Positions 1 to 7,414 are shown, numbered from the stretch's first letter. The stretch is DNA of 13,716 nt from CAZPBC01 sp964584775 (GCA_964584775.1 CAZPBC010000049.1:1-13716), one strand, 5' to 3'. Notes: generated by a model not told the origin, from the letters alone. Numbers and translations are program-made.

Positions 1-378
1 GTGGTGGGAAAGTTTACCCTTATCCACTCTGTGGACTCTGAAAAGCTCGCTCGAAAACTCGATGAGGTGTCGAAAGAGAAAGGATGTGTGACCTCGATCT
101 TGATTCAGGTCAATACCTCTGGAGAGGAGAGTAAAGCGGGAGTGAGCCTAGAGGAGTTAGAAGCGCTCATTCAAGTGGTGAAGACGATGCCCAATATCGA
201 ATTCAAAGGATTCATGACGATGGCGCCCTTGACAGAGAATGAAGCAGAAATCCGTGAGACATTTAGGCGGGTGCCTCGAGCAGAGATCCTTTCGATGGGA
301 ATGTCTCAAGATTGGAAAATCGCCCTTGAAGAGGGGGCGACACACCTCCGCATCGGGAGATCTCTTTTTTCAGGCTAG
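1..378 (+). CDS. yggS: YggS/PROSC-family PLP-binding protein, C-terminal part (5' end outside window)
   Basis: This is the C-terminal 125 residues of a YggS-type pyridoxal-phosphate homeostasis protein, a cytosolic alanine-racemase-like TIM-barrel protein that binds PLP but has no well-defined reaction. Visible family signatures are GKFTLIHSVDS at the left edge, a QVNTSGEESKAG segment, FKGFMTMAP, and the phosphate-binding end LSMGMSQDW...THLRIGRSLF. Full-length members have about 220-230 residues, so roughly the first 95, including the PLP lysine, lie left of base 1. The apparent GTG at base 1 is only the window edge, because the frame is open there. One oddity is the helix between ETF and LSMGMS, which looks about four to six residues shorter than usual. 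The stop is TAG at 376-378. The identification is firm, but intactness of the whole gene cannot be judged. Confidence 0.9.
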   Translation: MVGKFTLIHSVDSEKLARKLDEVSKEKGCVTSILIQVNTSGEESKAGVSLEELEALIQVVKTMPNIEFKGFMTMAPLTENEAEIRETFRRVPRAEILSMGMSQDWKIALEEGATHLRIGRSLFSG

Positions 379-384
379 CCCAAG

Positions 385-411
385 TTGCAATTTACCTAAT
401 TAAGGTATATC
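385..411 (+). promoter_or_regulatory. Candidate promoter for the pdh operon
   Basis: A TTGCAA (385-390) is followed after 15 bases by TATATC (406-411), a plausible though short-spaced sigma70/sigma66-type promoter in the only gap before pdhA. The spacer holds the imperfect inverted repeat ACCT-N5-AGGT (394-406), which could be an operator half-site pair or chance. Chlamydial promoters deviate widely from consensus, so this is an inference. Confidence 0.3.
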
Positions 412-422
412 TTTTAATACAT

Positions 423-1433
423 ATGAGTGACGTAAAGTTCTATCAAGCAGATGTTTCAAAATGGGTCAAGAGACTGGGGCAAGAGAGCCTGACTAAAGCT
501 CTTAAGCGCATGGTTCTGATCCGACAGTTTGAGCTGCGTGCGGAGGCGTGCTACCAGCAAGGGCAAATCGGAGGGTTCTTCCACTCGTATGTAGGCCAAG
601 AAGCCATCCAGACAGCCGCCACGGCTGCGATGGGGAAGAATCACTGGTGGATTACGACCTACCGCTGCCATGCTCTCGCTCTCCTCCTCGGAGCCACACC
701 CAATGAATTGATGGCCGAGCTTTATGGCCGTGCAAGTGGGAATGCTTTGGGGCGTGGGGGATCGATGCACCTCTATACAGACAGGATGCTCGGAGGCTTC
801 GGCATTGTGGGGGGGCATGTTCCGATTGCGACAGGAGCGGCTTTTGCCATCAAGTACAAGAAAAAGAAGGATGAATTGGCCGTTTGCTTTTTAGGTGAGG
901 GGGCGGTCGTTCAAGGAGCGGTTCATGAATCCTTGAATTTGGCTTCACTTTGGGACCTTCCAGCCCTTTATGTCATCGAGAATAACCAGTGGGGAATGGG
1001 AACCCACGTCAAGCGTGCCTTAGCCATGCATCCCATTGCTGAAAAGCTGGCTCCTGCCTATGAGATAGAGAGCTACACACTGGACGGAATGGATTTTGTT
1101 GGTTGTTATGCAGCTTTTAGTGAAATCAAGGAGAAAATCCTCAAAGATTCTCGTCCGATTTTGATAGAGGTGATCACCGAGCGCTTCAAAGGACATTCGA
1201 TCTCCGATCCAGGACTCTACCGCTCTAAAGATGAGCTGCAGGCTGTGATGAAAAATGATCCAATCGTGCATCTTAAGGAACTCCTTGAAAAAGAGCAGTG
1301 GCTGACCGAAGAGTCGTATAAAAAGATGGAGAAGGAAGCCAAAGAAAAGGTGCTCGAAGCGATTTCCTTTGCAGAATCTTCGGAGTGGCCCGATCCACTC
1401 ACTTTGGAAGAGGGGGTGTTTAAGGATGGGTGA
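423..1433 (+). CDS. pdhA: Pyruvate dehydrogenase E1 component, alpha subunit
   Basis: This is the 336-residue alpha subunit of the heterotetrameric (alpha2beta2) pyruvate dehydrogenase E1, which decarboxylates pyruvate on thiamine diphosphate and passes the acetyl group to lipoylated E2 in the cytosol. Recognisable parts are the N-terminal MVLIRQFELRAE helix, GFFHSYVGQEA, the GGSMHLY loop near residue 118, the ThDP/Mg motif GEGA (158-161) with paired NN (187-188), and the loop GHSISDPGLYRSKDE, which resembles the regulatory loop of mitochondrial E1 alpha. Length is normal for a bacterial E1 alpha. The first motif residue after G158 is Glu where Asp is usual. ATG at 423 is the only sensible start. 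No strong Shine-Dalgarno precedes it; the nearest is an AAGG about 17 bases upstream. It overlaps pdhB by 8 bases. Confidence 0.95.
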   Translation: MSDVKFYQADVSKWVKRLGQESLTKALKRMVLIRQFELRAEACYQQGQIGGFFHSYVGQEAIQTAATAAMGKNHWWITTYRCHALALLLGATPNELMAELYGRASGNALGRGGSMHLYTDRMLGGFGIVGGHVPIATGAAFAIKYKKKKDELAVCFLGEGAVVQGAVHESLNLASLWDLPALYVIENNQWGMGTHVKRALAMHPIAEKLAPAYEIESYTLDGMDFVGCYAAFSEIKEKILKDSRPILIEVITERFKGHSISDPGLYRSKDELQAVMKNDPIVHLKELLEKEQWLTEESYKKMEKEAKEKVLEAISFAESSEWPDPLTLEEGVFKDG

Positions 1434-2409
1434 GATGCAAACCGTCGACGTCCGTGAAGCGCTCCGTCAAGCGATCGATGAGGAGATGACCCGAGATGAA
1501 GATGTCTTTATCTTAGGGGAGGAAGTGGCTGAGTACAACGGTGCTTACAAAGTCACAAAAGGACTTCTCGATAAATGGGGAGCTGACCGTGTGATCGACA
1601 CCCCCATTTCAGAAAATGGATTTGCGGGTCTTGCGATTGGAGCTGCGATGTGCGGCCTCAAACCGATCGTCGAATTCATGAGCTTCAACTTCTCTTTTGT
1701 TGCTGCGGACCAAATTATCTCGAATGCTGCGAAAATGTATTACATGTCTGGGGGGCGCTTCCATGTGCCGATCGTCTTCCGTGGACCGAATGGAGCGGCA
1801 GCTCAAGTCTCTTCTCAACACTCACACTGTGTCGAAGCCATCTACAGCCAACTCCCGGGGCTGATCGTCGTGAGTCCAAGTACAGCGTATGACTACAAAG
1901 GACTCTTAAAATCGGCGATCCGCAATCCCAACCCTGTTCTCTTTCTAGAGTCAGAGCTCGACTATGGCTTAAAAATGGAGATTCCGAAGGAGGAATTTCT
2001 CGTTGAAATTGGAAAGGCGAAAGTCGAACGCGAGGGAAGCGATCTGACGCTCGTGTCACATGGGCACATGATGACACTTTGCCGTGAAGTGGTTGCTGAA
2101 CTGGAAGAGGAGGTCGACATTGAGTTGATCGACCTCCGTACTATCAAACCGCTTGATATCGGAACGGTGGCCCGCTCTGTACGAAAAACCCACTTTGCGG
2201 TGCTCGTTGAAGAGGGACACCTCTTTGGAGGAATCACCTCAGAGGTGGGCTTCCAGCTTCAGGAGCACTGTTTCGATGATTTAGACGCCCCTTTGACACG
2301 GGTTTGCCAAAAAGAGACACCGATGCCCTATTCTAAAATGTTAGAAAAAGAGACACTCCCTACAAAAGAGCGCCTCCTTAGAGCCATCCGCCAAACGTTA
2401 AATATTTAG
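1426..2409 (+). CDS. pdhB: Pyruvate dehydrogenase E1 component, beta subunit
   Basis: This is the 327-residue beta subunit of pyruvate dehydrogenase E1. The beta subunit completes the ThDP site and carries the transketolase C-terminal domain. It matches the family closely: GEEVAEYNGAYKVTKG near residues 31-46 (holding the ThDP-activating Glu), DTPISENGFAGLAIGAA, EFMSFNFSFVAADQI, YYMSGG, VFRGPNGAAA and the C-terminal GHLFGGI segment. Many of these stretches read much like the mitochondrial enzyme. The frame is open further upstream to 1369, but the ATG at 1426 is preferred. It gives the family-typical N-terminus, follows a G-rich stretch at 1411-1417, and overlaps the pdhA stop by 8 bases, which suggests translational coupling. 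ATG at 1435 is an alternative. Confidence 0.95.
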   Translation: MGEMQTVDVREALRQAIDEEMTRDEDVFILGEEVAEYNGAYKVTKGLLDKWGADRVIDTPISENGFAGLAIGAAMCGLKPIVEFMSFNFSFVAADQIISNAAKMYYMSGGRFHVPIVFRGPNGAAAQVSSQHSHCVEAIYSQLPGLIVVSPSTAYDYKGLLKSAIRNPNPVLFLESELDYGLKMEIPKEEFLVEIGKAKVEREGSDLTLVSHGHMMTLCREVVAELEEEVDIELIDLRTIKPLDIGTVARSVRKTHFAVLVEEGHLFGGITSEVGFQLQEHCFDDLDAPLTRVCQKETPMPYSKMLEKETLPTKERLLRAIRQTLNI

Positions 2410-2416
2410 GAGTTTT

Positions 2417-3631
2417 ATGCCTTTTACACTCACCATGCCAAAACTCTCTCCGACGATGGAGGAGGGACAGATAGCAAAGTGGCATGTCAAGGAAGGGGAT
2501 CATGTTGAAGCAGGAACGTTGCTTTTTGAGGTGTCCACCGATAAGGCGACCGTGGAACACACGGCTCTAGATGAGGGGTGGTTGAAGTCTATCCTGGTCA
2601 AGGAGGGAGAGAGCACAGGGGTCAATGCACCTGTGGCGGTCTTTACAGAAGAGGAATCAGAGAGTATTGAGGGTTATCAGCCGGAGGGAATCATGACAGA
2701 AGCAGTGAAAGAAGAGAAAAAAAAGAGTGCTCCAAAGCTCACGAAAAAGGCTCCGCCAATGCCGGCAGCCCCACAAAAAGCAGTTGCTTCCACGACGGGT
2801 GGTTTAAAAGCCTCTCCACTCGCAAAGCGGCTAGCGGAAGAGAAGGGAGTGGATCTCTCTTCTGTTGCCGGAAGCGGACCCGGTGGACGGGTCTTGAGTC
2901 GAGACTTAGAATTTTCGCATGCGCCCAAGAAACGTGCTCATAAAGCCGGGACATACAAGGAAGTTCCCCTTACCCCTGTACGCAGGGTGATCGCGGACCG
3001 TCTCTTGGAAGCAAAAAGCACGATCCCACACTTCTACGTCACACGGGATGTCAATGCAGAGGAGCTCGTGGTCCTGCGTGAGCAGCTCAAGGCAGGGGGA
3101 GTCAAGCTGACTTATAACGATTTTGTGGTGAAAGCAGCTGCTCTCGCTTTGACTGAACACCCTGATGTGAATGTGAGTTTTGACGCCGAAAACGAGGTGA
3201 TTAAGGAGTACCTGACTGTCGATATCTCTGTGGCAGTCACCACGCCTGAAGGTCTTATCACTCCTATCGTCACACATGCTGATGAAAAGCATATTCAGGA
3301 GATCAGTCAAGAGATCAAGGCACTCGCTAAAAAAGCGAAGGAAGGCAAACTGTTGCCTGAAGAGTTTCAAGGAGGGTCTTTCACCGTCTCGAACATGGGA
3401 ATGTACGATGTCAAAGACTTTGCAGCGATCATCAACCCCCCTCAGGCTGCTATTTTGGCTGTGGGTGGCATCAGAGAGGAAGCGGTCGTGATCGATGGTG
3501 AAGTCGTTGCTGGTCAGCGGATGAGTTTGACGGTTTCTTGTGACCACCGTGTTGTTGATGGAACGAAGGCCGCTTCTTTCTTGAAGACTCTTGCCCAGCT
3601 GCTAGAACATCCCGCACTCCTCCTCTTATGA
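2417..3631 (+). CDS. pdhC: Pyruvate dehydrogenase E2 component, dihydrolipoamide acetyltransferase
   Basis: This is the 404-residue E2 core of the pyruvate dehydrogenase complex, which transfers acetyl from lipoyl-lysine to CoA to give acetyl-CoA. Domains in order: one lipoyl domain (about residues 1-78, with the lipoyl-accepting lysine K43 in EVSTDKATVE); an Ala/Pro/Lys-rich linker (about 95-128); a peripheral-subunit-binding domain (about 131-167, ASPLAKRLAEEKGVDL...GSGPGGRVL); and the catalytic acyltransferase domain to the C-terminus, with H377 and D381 in SCDHRVVDG. Having one lipoyl domain is normal for many bacteria. An AGGAG at 2408-2412 overlaps the pdhB stop and sets the start at 2417. 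No E3 (lpd) lies in the window. The last bases overlap the next gene. Confidence 0.95.
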   Translation: MPFTLTMPKLSPTMEEGQIAKWHVKEGDHVEAGTLLFEVSTDKATVEHTALDEGWLKSILVKEGESTGVNAPVAVFTEEESESIEGYQPEGIMTEAVKEEKKKSAPKLTKKAPPMPAAPQKAVASTTGGLKASPLAKRLAEEKGVDLSSVAGSGPGGRVLSRDLEFSHAPKKRAHKAGTYKEVPLTPVRRVIADRLLEAKSTIPHFYVTRDVNAEELVVLREQLKAGGVKLTYNDFVVKAAALALTEHPDVNVSFDAENEVIKEYLTVDISVAVTTPEGLITPIVTHADEKHIQEISQEIKALAKKAKEGKLLPEEFQGGSFTVSNMGMYDVKDFAAIINPPQAAILAVGGIREEAVVIDGEVVAGQRMSLTVSCDHRVVDGTKAASFLKTLAQLLEHPALLLL

Positions 3632-4992
3632 TCAAGGTGGGGATCGCTTTACTCCTCTCGACAGCTTCTCTTTTCGGAACGGGACGTGAAGAGGTTGCAG
3701 AGTGTTTTCTTGTTCCTATCTATTGTGATCCGGATTTTGCTGAGCAAGAGGGGCAGCCGCGTAACTCCCTAGAACATGTGCTACAGCTGATTGAAACGGA
3801 GCAGATTGGTGGTGTCCTTCTAAAGGGATTTTGGACGCTAGATCAGGGAATCGAAGTGATCTCTGCACTTCAGGCGGCGAGTGCGAAGCCGCTGATCATC
3901 TCGCTCGATGTCGAGACGGGGCTAGGGATGCGCTTTGATGATGTCGAACGCCTTCCTCCTATGACAGCTCTCGGGCACATCCAAGACAGACAGCTGATTT
4001 TAGAGGTGGGTAAAGAGATCGGGCGGCAGTGCCACTCTCTGGGAGTGAACCTTGCTTTCGCACCGGTCGTTGATATCAATAGCAATCCCCATAATCCTGT
4101 GATTGGAATGCGCTCCTTAGGAATGGATCCTGATCAAGTGGCAGAGTATGGTGCTCTTCTGATACAGGGGATACAAAGTGAAGGGGTGGGGGCTTGCGCC
4201 AAGCACTTTCCAGGACACGGAGACACAGCCATCGACTCCCACAAGGCCCTTCCTGTGATTTCACGCAGCTTAAAAGAGTTAGAAGAGGTCGAGTTGGTTC
4301 CGTTTAAAGCGGCTATCGAGGGCGGCATCTCTTCGCTCATGACAGGGCACTTGCTTGTCTCTGCGATCGACAGTGAGCCCGCTTCCCTCTCAAAAAAAGT
4401 CACTGCATTTATACGGCAAAAGCTCGATTTTGAAGGAGTGCTTGTGACAGATGACTTGCTCATGAGAGCCATTGATCCAACAGAAGCACCTATAAAAGCA
4501 TTTGAGGCGGGTGCAGACCTCATCCTCTCTGCACTAGGAACCACTTTAGCGATTGATCAAATTTCCGAGACGGAGCCCAACATGTTAGAGCGTCTGGATC
4601 GCGTCCGGAAGTTCAAGAGAACCTATCCTTCGCATGCTCCTCAAGAACCGGAGCTTTCTCATCTCCACTCTTTTATAGAGAAGCTCTATCGGGAAGCGAT
4701 CTATTGGGAAGGGGAGAAGCCTCTATTGGGTGAATCCTACTCGATTCAAGGCAGAGAGCTGGCCCCTGAGTTGGCTGAAGCCCTTCCAGAGTCCCCCAAT
4801 GGAAGAGCTCTGGTTTTTATTGAAAAAGTGGATAATGAATTTTTGAAAAACCTACCTAAAGAGACGATCGTGGTCCTCTTTGGTTCCCCGTATGGCCTCA
4901 CCGAGCCTCTTCCATGCTCCATTCTTGTCGCATATAATTCTTCAAGAGGAGCCCAAAAGGCCGTCTACGATGCTTTAAAAAGGTTAATGTAA
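3628..4992 (+). CDS. nagZ: Exported glycoside hydrolase family 3 enzyme, NagZ-like beta-N-acetylglucosaminidase
   Basis: This 454-residue GH3 protein probably cleaves beta-N-acetylglucosaminyl links in peptidoglycan fragments. Residues 1 to about 18 look like a signal peptide (one lysine, then a hydrophobic run with small residues), so the enzyme is probably exported. The TIM-barrel domain (about 20-330) contains GVLLKGF, the substrate loop KHFPGHGDT (192-200), the NagZ-type acid/base pair D203/H205 in DSHKALP, and the nucleophile D275 in LVTDDLLM. A shorter alpha/beta tail (about 340-454, with ETIVVLFGSPYGL) resembles a reduced GH3 C-terminal domain. The start overlaps the pdhC stop (ATGA) and lacks an obvious Shine-Dalgarno, so translation likely depends on pdhC. 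Another GH3 specificity cannot be excluded. Confidence 0.85.
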   Translation: MIKVGIALLLSTASLFGTGREEVAECFLVPIYCDPDFAEQEGQPRNSLEHVLQLIETEQIGGVLLKGFWTLDQGIEVISALQAASAKPLIISLDVETGLGMRFDDVERLPPMTALGHIQDRQLILEVGKEIGRQCHSLGVNLAFAPVVDINSNPHNPVIGMRSLGMDPDQVAEYGALLIQGIQSEGVGACAKHFPGHGDTAIDSHKALPVISRSLKELEEVELVPFKAAIEGGISSLMTGHLLVSAIDSEPASLSKKVTAFIRQKLDFEGVLVTDDLLMRAIDPTEAPIKAFEAGADLILSALGTTLAIDQISETEPNMLERLDRVRKFKRTYPSHAPQEPELSHLHSFIEKLYREAIYWEGEKPLLGESYSIQGRELAPELAEALPESPNGRALVFIEKVDNEFLKNLPKETIVVLFGSPYGLTEPLPCSILVAYNSSRGAQKAVYDALKRLM

Positions 4993-5010
4993 TATTATCC
5001 TGCTCTTAAT

Positions 5011-5037
5011 TTGATCTTGATCTTTGTCACCTATAGT
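5011..5037 (+). promoter_or_regulatory. Candidate promoter for the 5071-5796 gene
   Basis: In the 78-base gap after the GH3 gene, TTGATC occurs twice in tandem (5011-5022). The first copy lies 15 bases upstream of TATAGT (5032-5037). This is the best promoter-like pair here and would give this gene its own transcript. No terminator is visible between the GH3 gene and this site, so read-through is also possible. Confidence 0.35.
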
Positions 5038-5070
5038 CTTCCTTGAATTTAACAATAAAAGGAGAAAGAA

Positions 5071-5796
5071 ATGACAGTGGACCCATTTGGCCGACCAGTA
5101 GGTGTTTCAACATCATTCGAGCCGTTTGACACTCGAATTGCAAGAAACTCAGAGACAATTTCACAGTGTGCTGGGCATTTTATGGGATCCACGCCTACAC
5201 TCACGCACTCCCCACGTTCCAGCCATTGTTGTGGGTACAGCTATAGCCCGGTCTTTATTCACACCGGGCCAACTTACCATACGACGTATGGCGGGCGGAA
5301 TTCAGGAAAGAAAGATTATACTGGAATGGGAGTGATTCTCGGGGTTGTGATGCTCGTCGGAAGTTTTTTCGCAGGGAGGGAGTATGGAACCTACAAGACA
5401 GCTTCTGAAGGGCTTTCTGCAGCAAAAGATCTAGGGAGGGACATTCCTTTCTCTGAGGTTGGAGCCGAGGATGAAACACTAAAGATAAAGAGACAGTTCG
5501 ACGTCTTCCAAGGAAAAGCTGAGGGCTTTTTCGCACAGATGAAATCGGACTCTTTGGTGCGCATGGTTCTCAAATCCTCACTCGTGGGTCTTGCCTTAAT
5601 TGGCGTAGTGGGTTGTGTTCTTGAGGCAGGAGCTCTTGTCGCTTTTTCTGGACTGGGAATTCTTGCTCTTGGGTGTGTCTGGCTCTTTAAAGCTGGATTT
5701 TCGAGTTCCTTCTCTTCTAACGAAAAGGAGAGAGCTTCCGAAGTCGTATATCTAGCCTCTAATGTCTATAACCACACTATTGGCGAAAAAGTTTAA
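5071..5796 (+). CDS. Hypothetical membrane protein with a bilobed hydrophobic hairpin
   Basis: I do not recognise this 241-residue protein. Its first 80 residues are rich in Ser, Thr, His, Tyr and Pro (for example a CCGYSYSP stretch around 53-60), with no signal peptide. A hydrophobic segment follows at about 84-102, then a charged soluble stretch (about 103-160). A second hydrophobic block at about 166-207 splits into two adjacent helices broken near E186, and the polar tail is rich in Ser and Glu. Such a bilobed hydrophobic block is a hallmark of chlamydial inclusion-membrane (Inc) proteins, but also of ordinary membrane hairpins. A strong AAGGAG at 5059-5064 supports the ATG at 5071. Codon use does not look foreign. 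It occupies the place where Chlamydia has a hypothetical gene beside lpxD, though I cannot show homology. Confidence 0.75.
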   Translation: MTVDPFGRPVGVSTSFEPFDTRIARNSETISQCAGHFMGSTPTLTHSPRSSHCCGYSYSPVFIHTGPTYHTTYGGRNSGKKDYTGMGVILGVVMLVGSFFAGREYGTYKTASEGLSAAKDLGRDIPFSEVGAEDETLKIKRQFDVFQGKAEGFFAQMKSDSLVRMVLKSSLVGLALIGVVGCVLEAGALVAFSGLGILALGCVWLFKAGFSSSFSSNEKERASEVVYLASNVYNHTIGEKV

Positions 5797-6827
5797 CTTT
5801 GTAGCTGTGAGACCTTTTCTTCGAGAGAGTCAATGCGCTGAAGTGTCTTGCTAAAGCGGCGAAGCTGAGCAGTGTTTCGATTTTCTTCTTTGATTTCCCT
5901 GGCGGGGATTCCCCCATAGGCACCGGGTTTAAGAATGGATTTTGTGATGCCTGAGTAGGCACGGACCATGACAAAATCAGCGATCTCAAGATGGCCATCG
6001 ATCGCGACTTTAGCGCTAATCATCACAAAGTTTCCGATCTTTGTTGAGCCAGCAATCACAGACTGGCCAATGATAATGCAGTGCTTTCCAATCTGAACGT
6101 TGTGAGCAATTTCGCAGAGAGCATCAATTTTCGTGCCTTCTCCAACGACCGTTTTGTCAAAACGGGCTTTTTGAACGTTCGTGCTGGATCCAATCTCGAC
6201 ATCGTTTTCAAGGATGATTTTACCAAAGTGCTCGAGGCGGGTGAACTTTCCCTGTTTTTGAGTGTATCCAAAACCAGACATTCCCAAGATCACTCCAGAG
6301 TGGAGGACGACGCGGTCTCCGATCTCGCAATCTTCGGCAACTGTCACGTGAGGTTGGAATTGACAATCGCTTCCGATCTTGACATCCCAACCGATCGAGC
6401 AGTGGGCACCAATATAGGTGTTGTCACCGATCACGGTATCCGCGTCGACGACACAGTAGGGGCCAAGAGTGACATTTTTTCCAATTTTAGCGGTGGGATG
6501 GATGACAGCAGTGGGGTGGATCCCTTCAAAAGCACTCTTTTTTCGTTTGTCTTTGAAGAGGAAGTCGATGATTTTTTGGAAGGCTTCTGAGGGGTCGTCG
6601 TGGATGAGATAGTTTCTGCCTTCGATCTTTGGAGCGTCTGCTTTGACGATGATGGCGCCAGCTTGTGATTTTTCAATTTTGCTGATGTAGCGCGGATTGG
6701 CAGCGAACGAGATCTGGTCTGATTTTGCTTGCTCAATGTCAGCAACCCCCACAATCACATGGCGGGGGTTACCAACGAGTTCTGCATTGATCATCAATGC
6801 AATCTTTTCAAGGTCGAGTGTCGACAC
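5793..6827 (-). CDS. lpxD: UDP-3-O-(3-hydroxyacyl)glucosamine N-acyltransferase
   Basis: This 344-residue LpxD transfers a 3-hydroxyacyl chain from ACP to UDP-3-O-acyl-glucosamine in the third step of lipid A synthesis (cytosol). The N-terminal uridine-binding domain (about 1-100) shows the QISFAANPRYISK motif. A left-handed beta-helix of hexapeptide repeats follows (about 104-300), with catalytic His H242 in EIAHNVQIG, the counterpart of E. coli H239. A C-terminal helix (about 315-344) ends the trimer-forming protein. Length is normal. The usual TTIDRGA stretch reads STNVQKARF here, a divergence at a conserved turn. The start is GTG and shares one base with the skp stop (TAGTG), suggesting coupling. 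The stop overlaps that of the convergent membrane-protein gene by four bases. Confidence 0.93.
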   Translation of the reverse strand: MSTLDLEKIALMINAELVGNPRHVIVGVADIEQAKSDQISFAANPRYISKIEKSQAGAIIVKADAPKIEGRNYLIHDDPSEAFQKIIDFLFKDKRKKSAFEGIHPTAVIHPTAKIGKNVTLGPYCVVDADTVIGDNTYIGAHCSIGWDVKIGSDCQFQPHVTVAEDCEIGDRVVLHSGVILGMSGFGYTQKQGKFTRLEHFGKIILENDVEIGSSTNVQKARFDKTVVGEGTKIDALCEIAHNVQIGKHCIIIGQSVIAGSTKIGNFVMISAKVAIDGHLEIADFVMVRAYSGITKSILKPGAYGGIPAREIKEENRNTAQLRRFSKTLQRIDSLEEKVSQLQS

Positions 6828-7414
6828 TACTGAGCTCCTGAGGTTGATGGGGCATCAGCGGCCGCTTTTGCCACTTCATCAGAAGCAAGCTTATCCATTT
6901 GAGCGACCACTTTCTCAGTCACGTCGAGTGTTGGAGCGTTGTAGAAAGCTTGGTCTGTGTTGAGGATGAGGTCGAGACCTTCGTTCTCAGCAACAGTTGT
7001 GGAAGCTTGGCCGACGAGTTCAGCGAGCTTTTGTACGATTTTGAAGTTGGCTTGCTGCAAAGTTTGGTAGTAGTGGCTTTGAGCTTGTGCCAGTTCTTGA
7101 CCGAGAGAGCGGTACTGTTCTTCCATTTTCTCAAGAGCTTCAGGCTTTTGGCTATCACGGAAGTCTTCGTCTTTCAAGTTTTTAGAGAGCCTTTGGAACT
7201 CTTCGTCTTTTTCCTGAAGGATGCTCTCAATCTGTTTCTTCATCCCTTCGTACATGTCTTGCTCTTGTTTACCAGCTTTGGACTGCTCGACAGCCGCTTT
7301 GAAGTCGACAAGACCAATTTTTGGTGCAGGTGCAGCAGCTGCAGCAGAGCCAAAAATCAAGCTAGTTGCGACGGCGGTGAGTAGAGCCGCTTTTTTTGTT
7401 AGTGAGTTTAGCAT
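6827..7414 (-). CDS. skp: OmpH/Skp family periplasmic chaperone
   Basis: This 195-residue Skp/OmpH-type chaperone holds unfolded outer-membrane proteins in the periplasm for delivery to BamA. Residues 1-28 form a clear signal peptide (two lysines, hydrophobic core, Ala-rich cleavage region). Then come the small domain strand KIGLVDFKAAVEQS and long charged helical tentacles (about 45-140) rich in Glu, Lys and Gln. The second half of the small domain is LDLILNTDQAFYNAPTLDVTEKV, as in the family. A short Ala/Ser-rich tail ends the protein and extends a little beyond typical members. GAGGAG a few bases upstream supports the ATG at 7414. It lies 23 bases after bamA and shares a base with lpxD, the common bamA-skp-lpxD arrangement. 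Confidence 0.92.
   Translation of the reverse strand: MLNSLTKKAALLTAVATSLIFGSAAAAAPAPKIGLVDFKAAVEQSKAGKQEQDMYEGMKKQIESILQEKDEEFQRLSKNLKDEDFRDSQKPEALEKMEEQYRSLGQELAQAQSHYYQTLQQANFKIVQKLAELVGQASTTVAENEGLDLILNTDQAFYNAPTLDVTEKVVAQMDKLASDEVAKAAADAPSTSGAQ

Noticed and set aside
373..380. GGCTAGCC palindrome at the yggS stop
   Set aside because: It is only 8 bp with no loop and no T-run, so it is not a terminator.
1369..1425. Upstream extension of pdhB to ATG 1369
   Set aside because: It would overlap pdhA by 65 bases and add residues not found in E1 beta proteins. ATG 1426 gives the expected N-terminus.
2906..3547. 213-codon open frame on the minus strand opposite pdhC
   Set aside because: It is antisense to the E2 catalytic domain, with composition typical of a reverse-frame shadow (His/Arg/Cys-rich) and no motif.
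6081..6590. 169-codon plus-strand frame opposite lpxD
   Set aside because: It is antisense to the hexapeptide-repeat region, and its regularity mirrors the LpxD repeats.
6899..7384. 161-codon plus-strand frame opposite skp, Leu/Phe-rich
   Set aside because: The hydrophobic look comes from reading the Glu/Lys/Gln-rich Skp helices backwards. No start context is visible.
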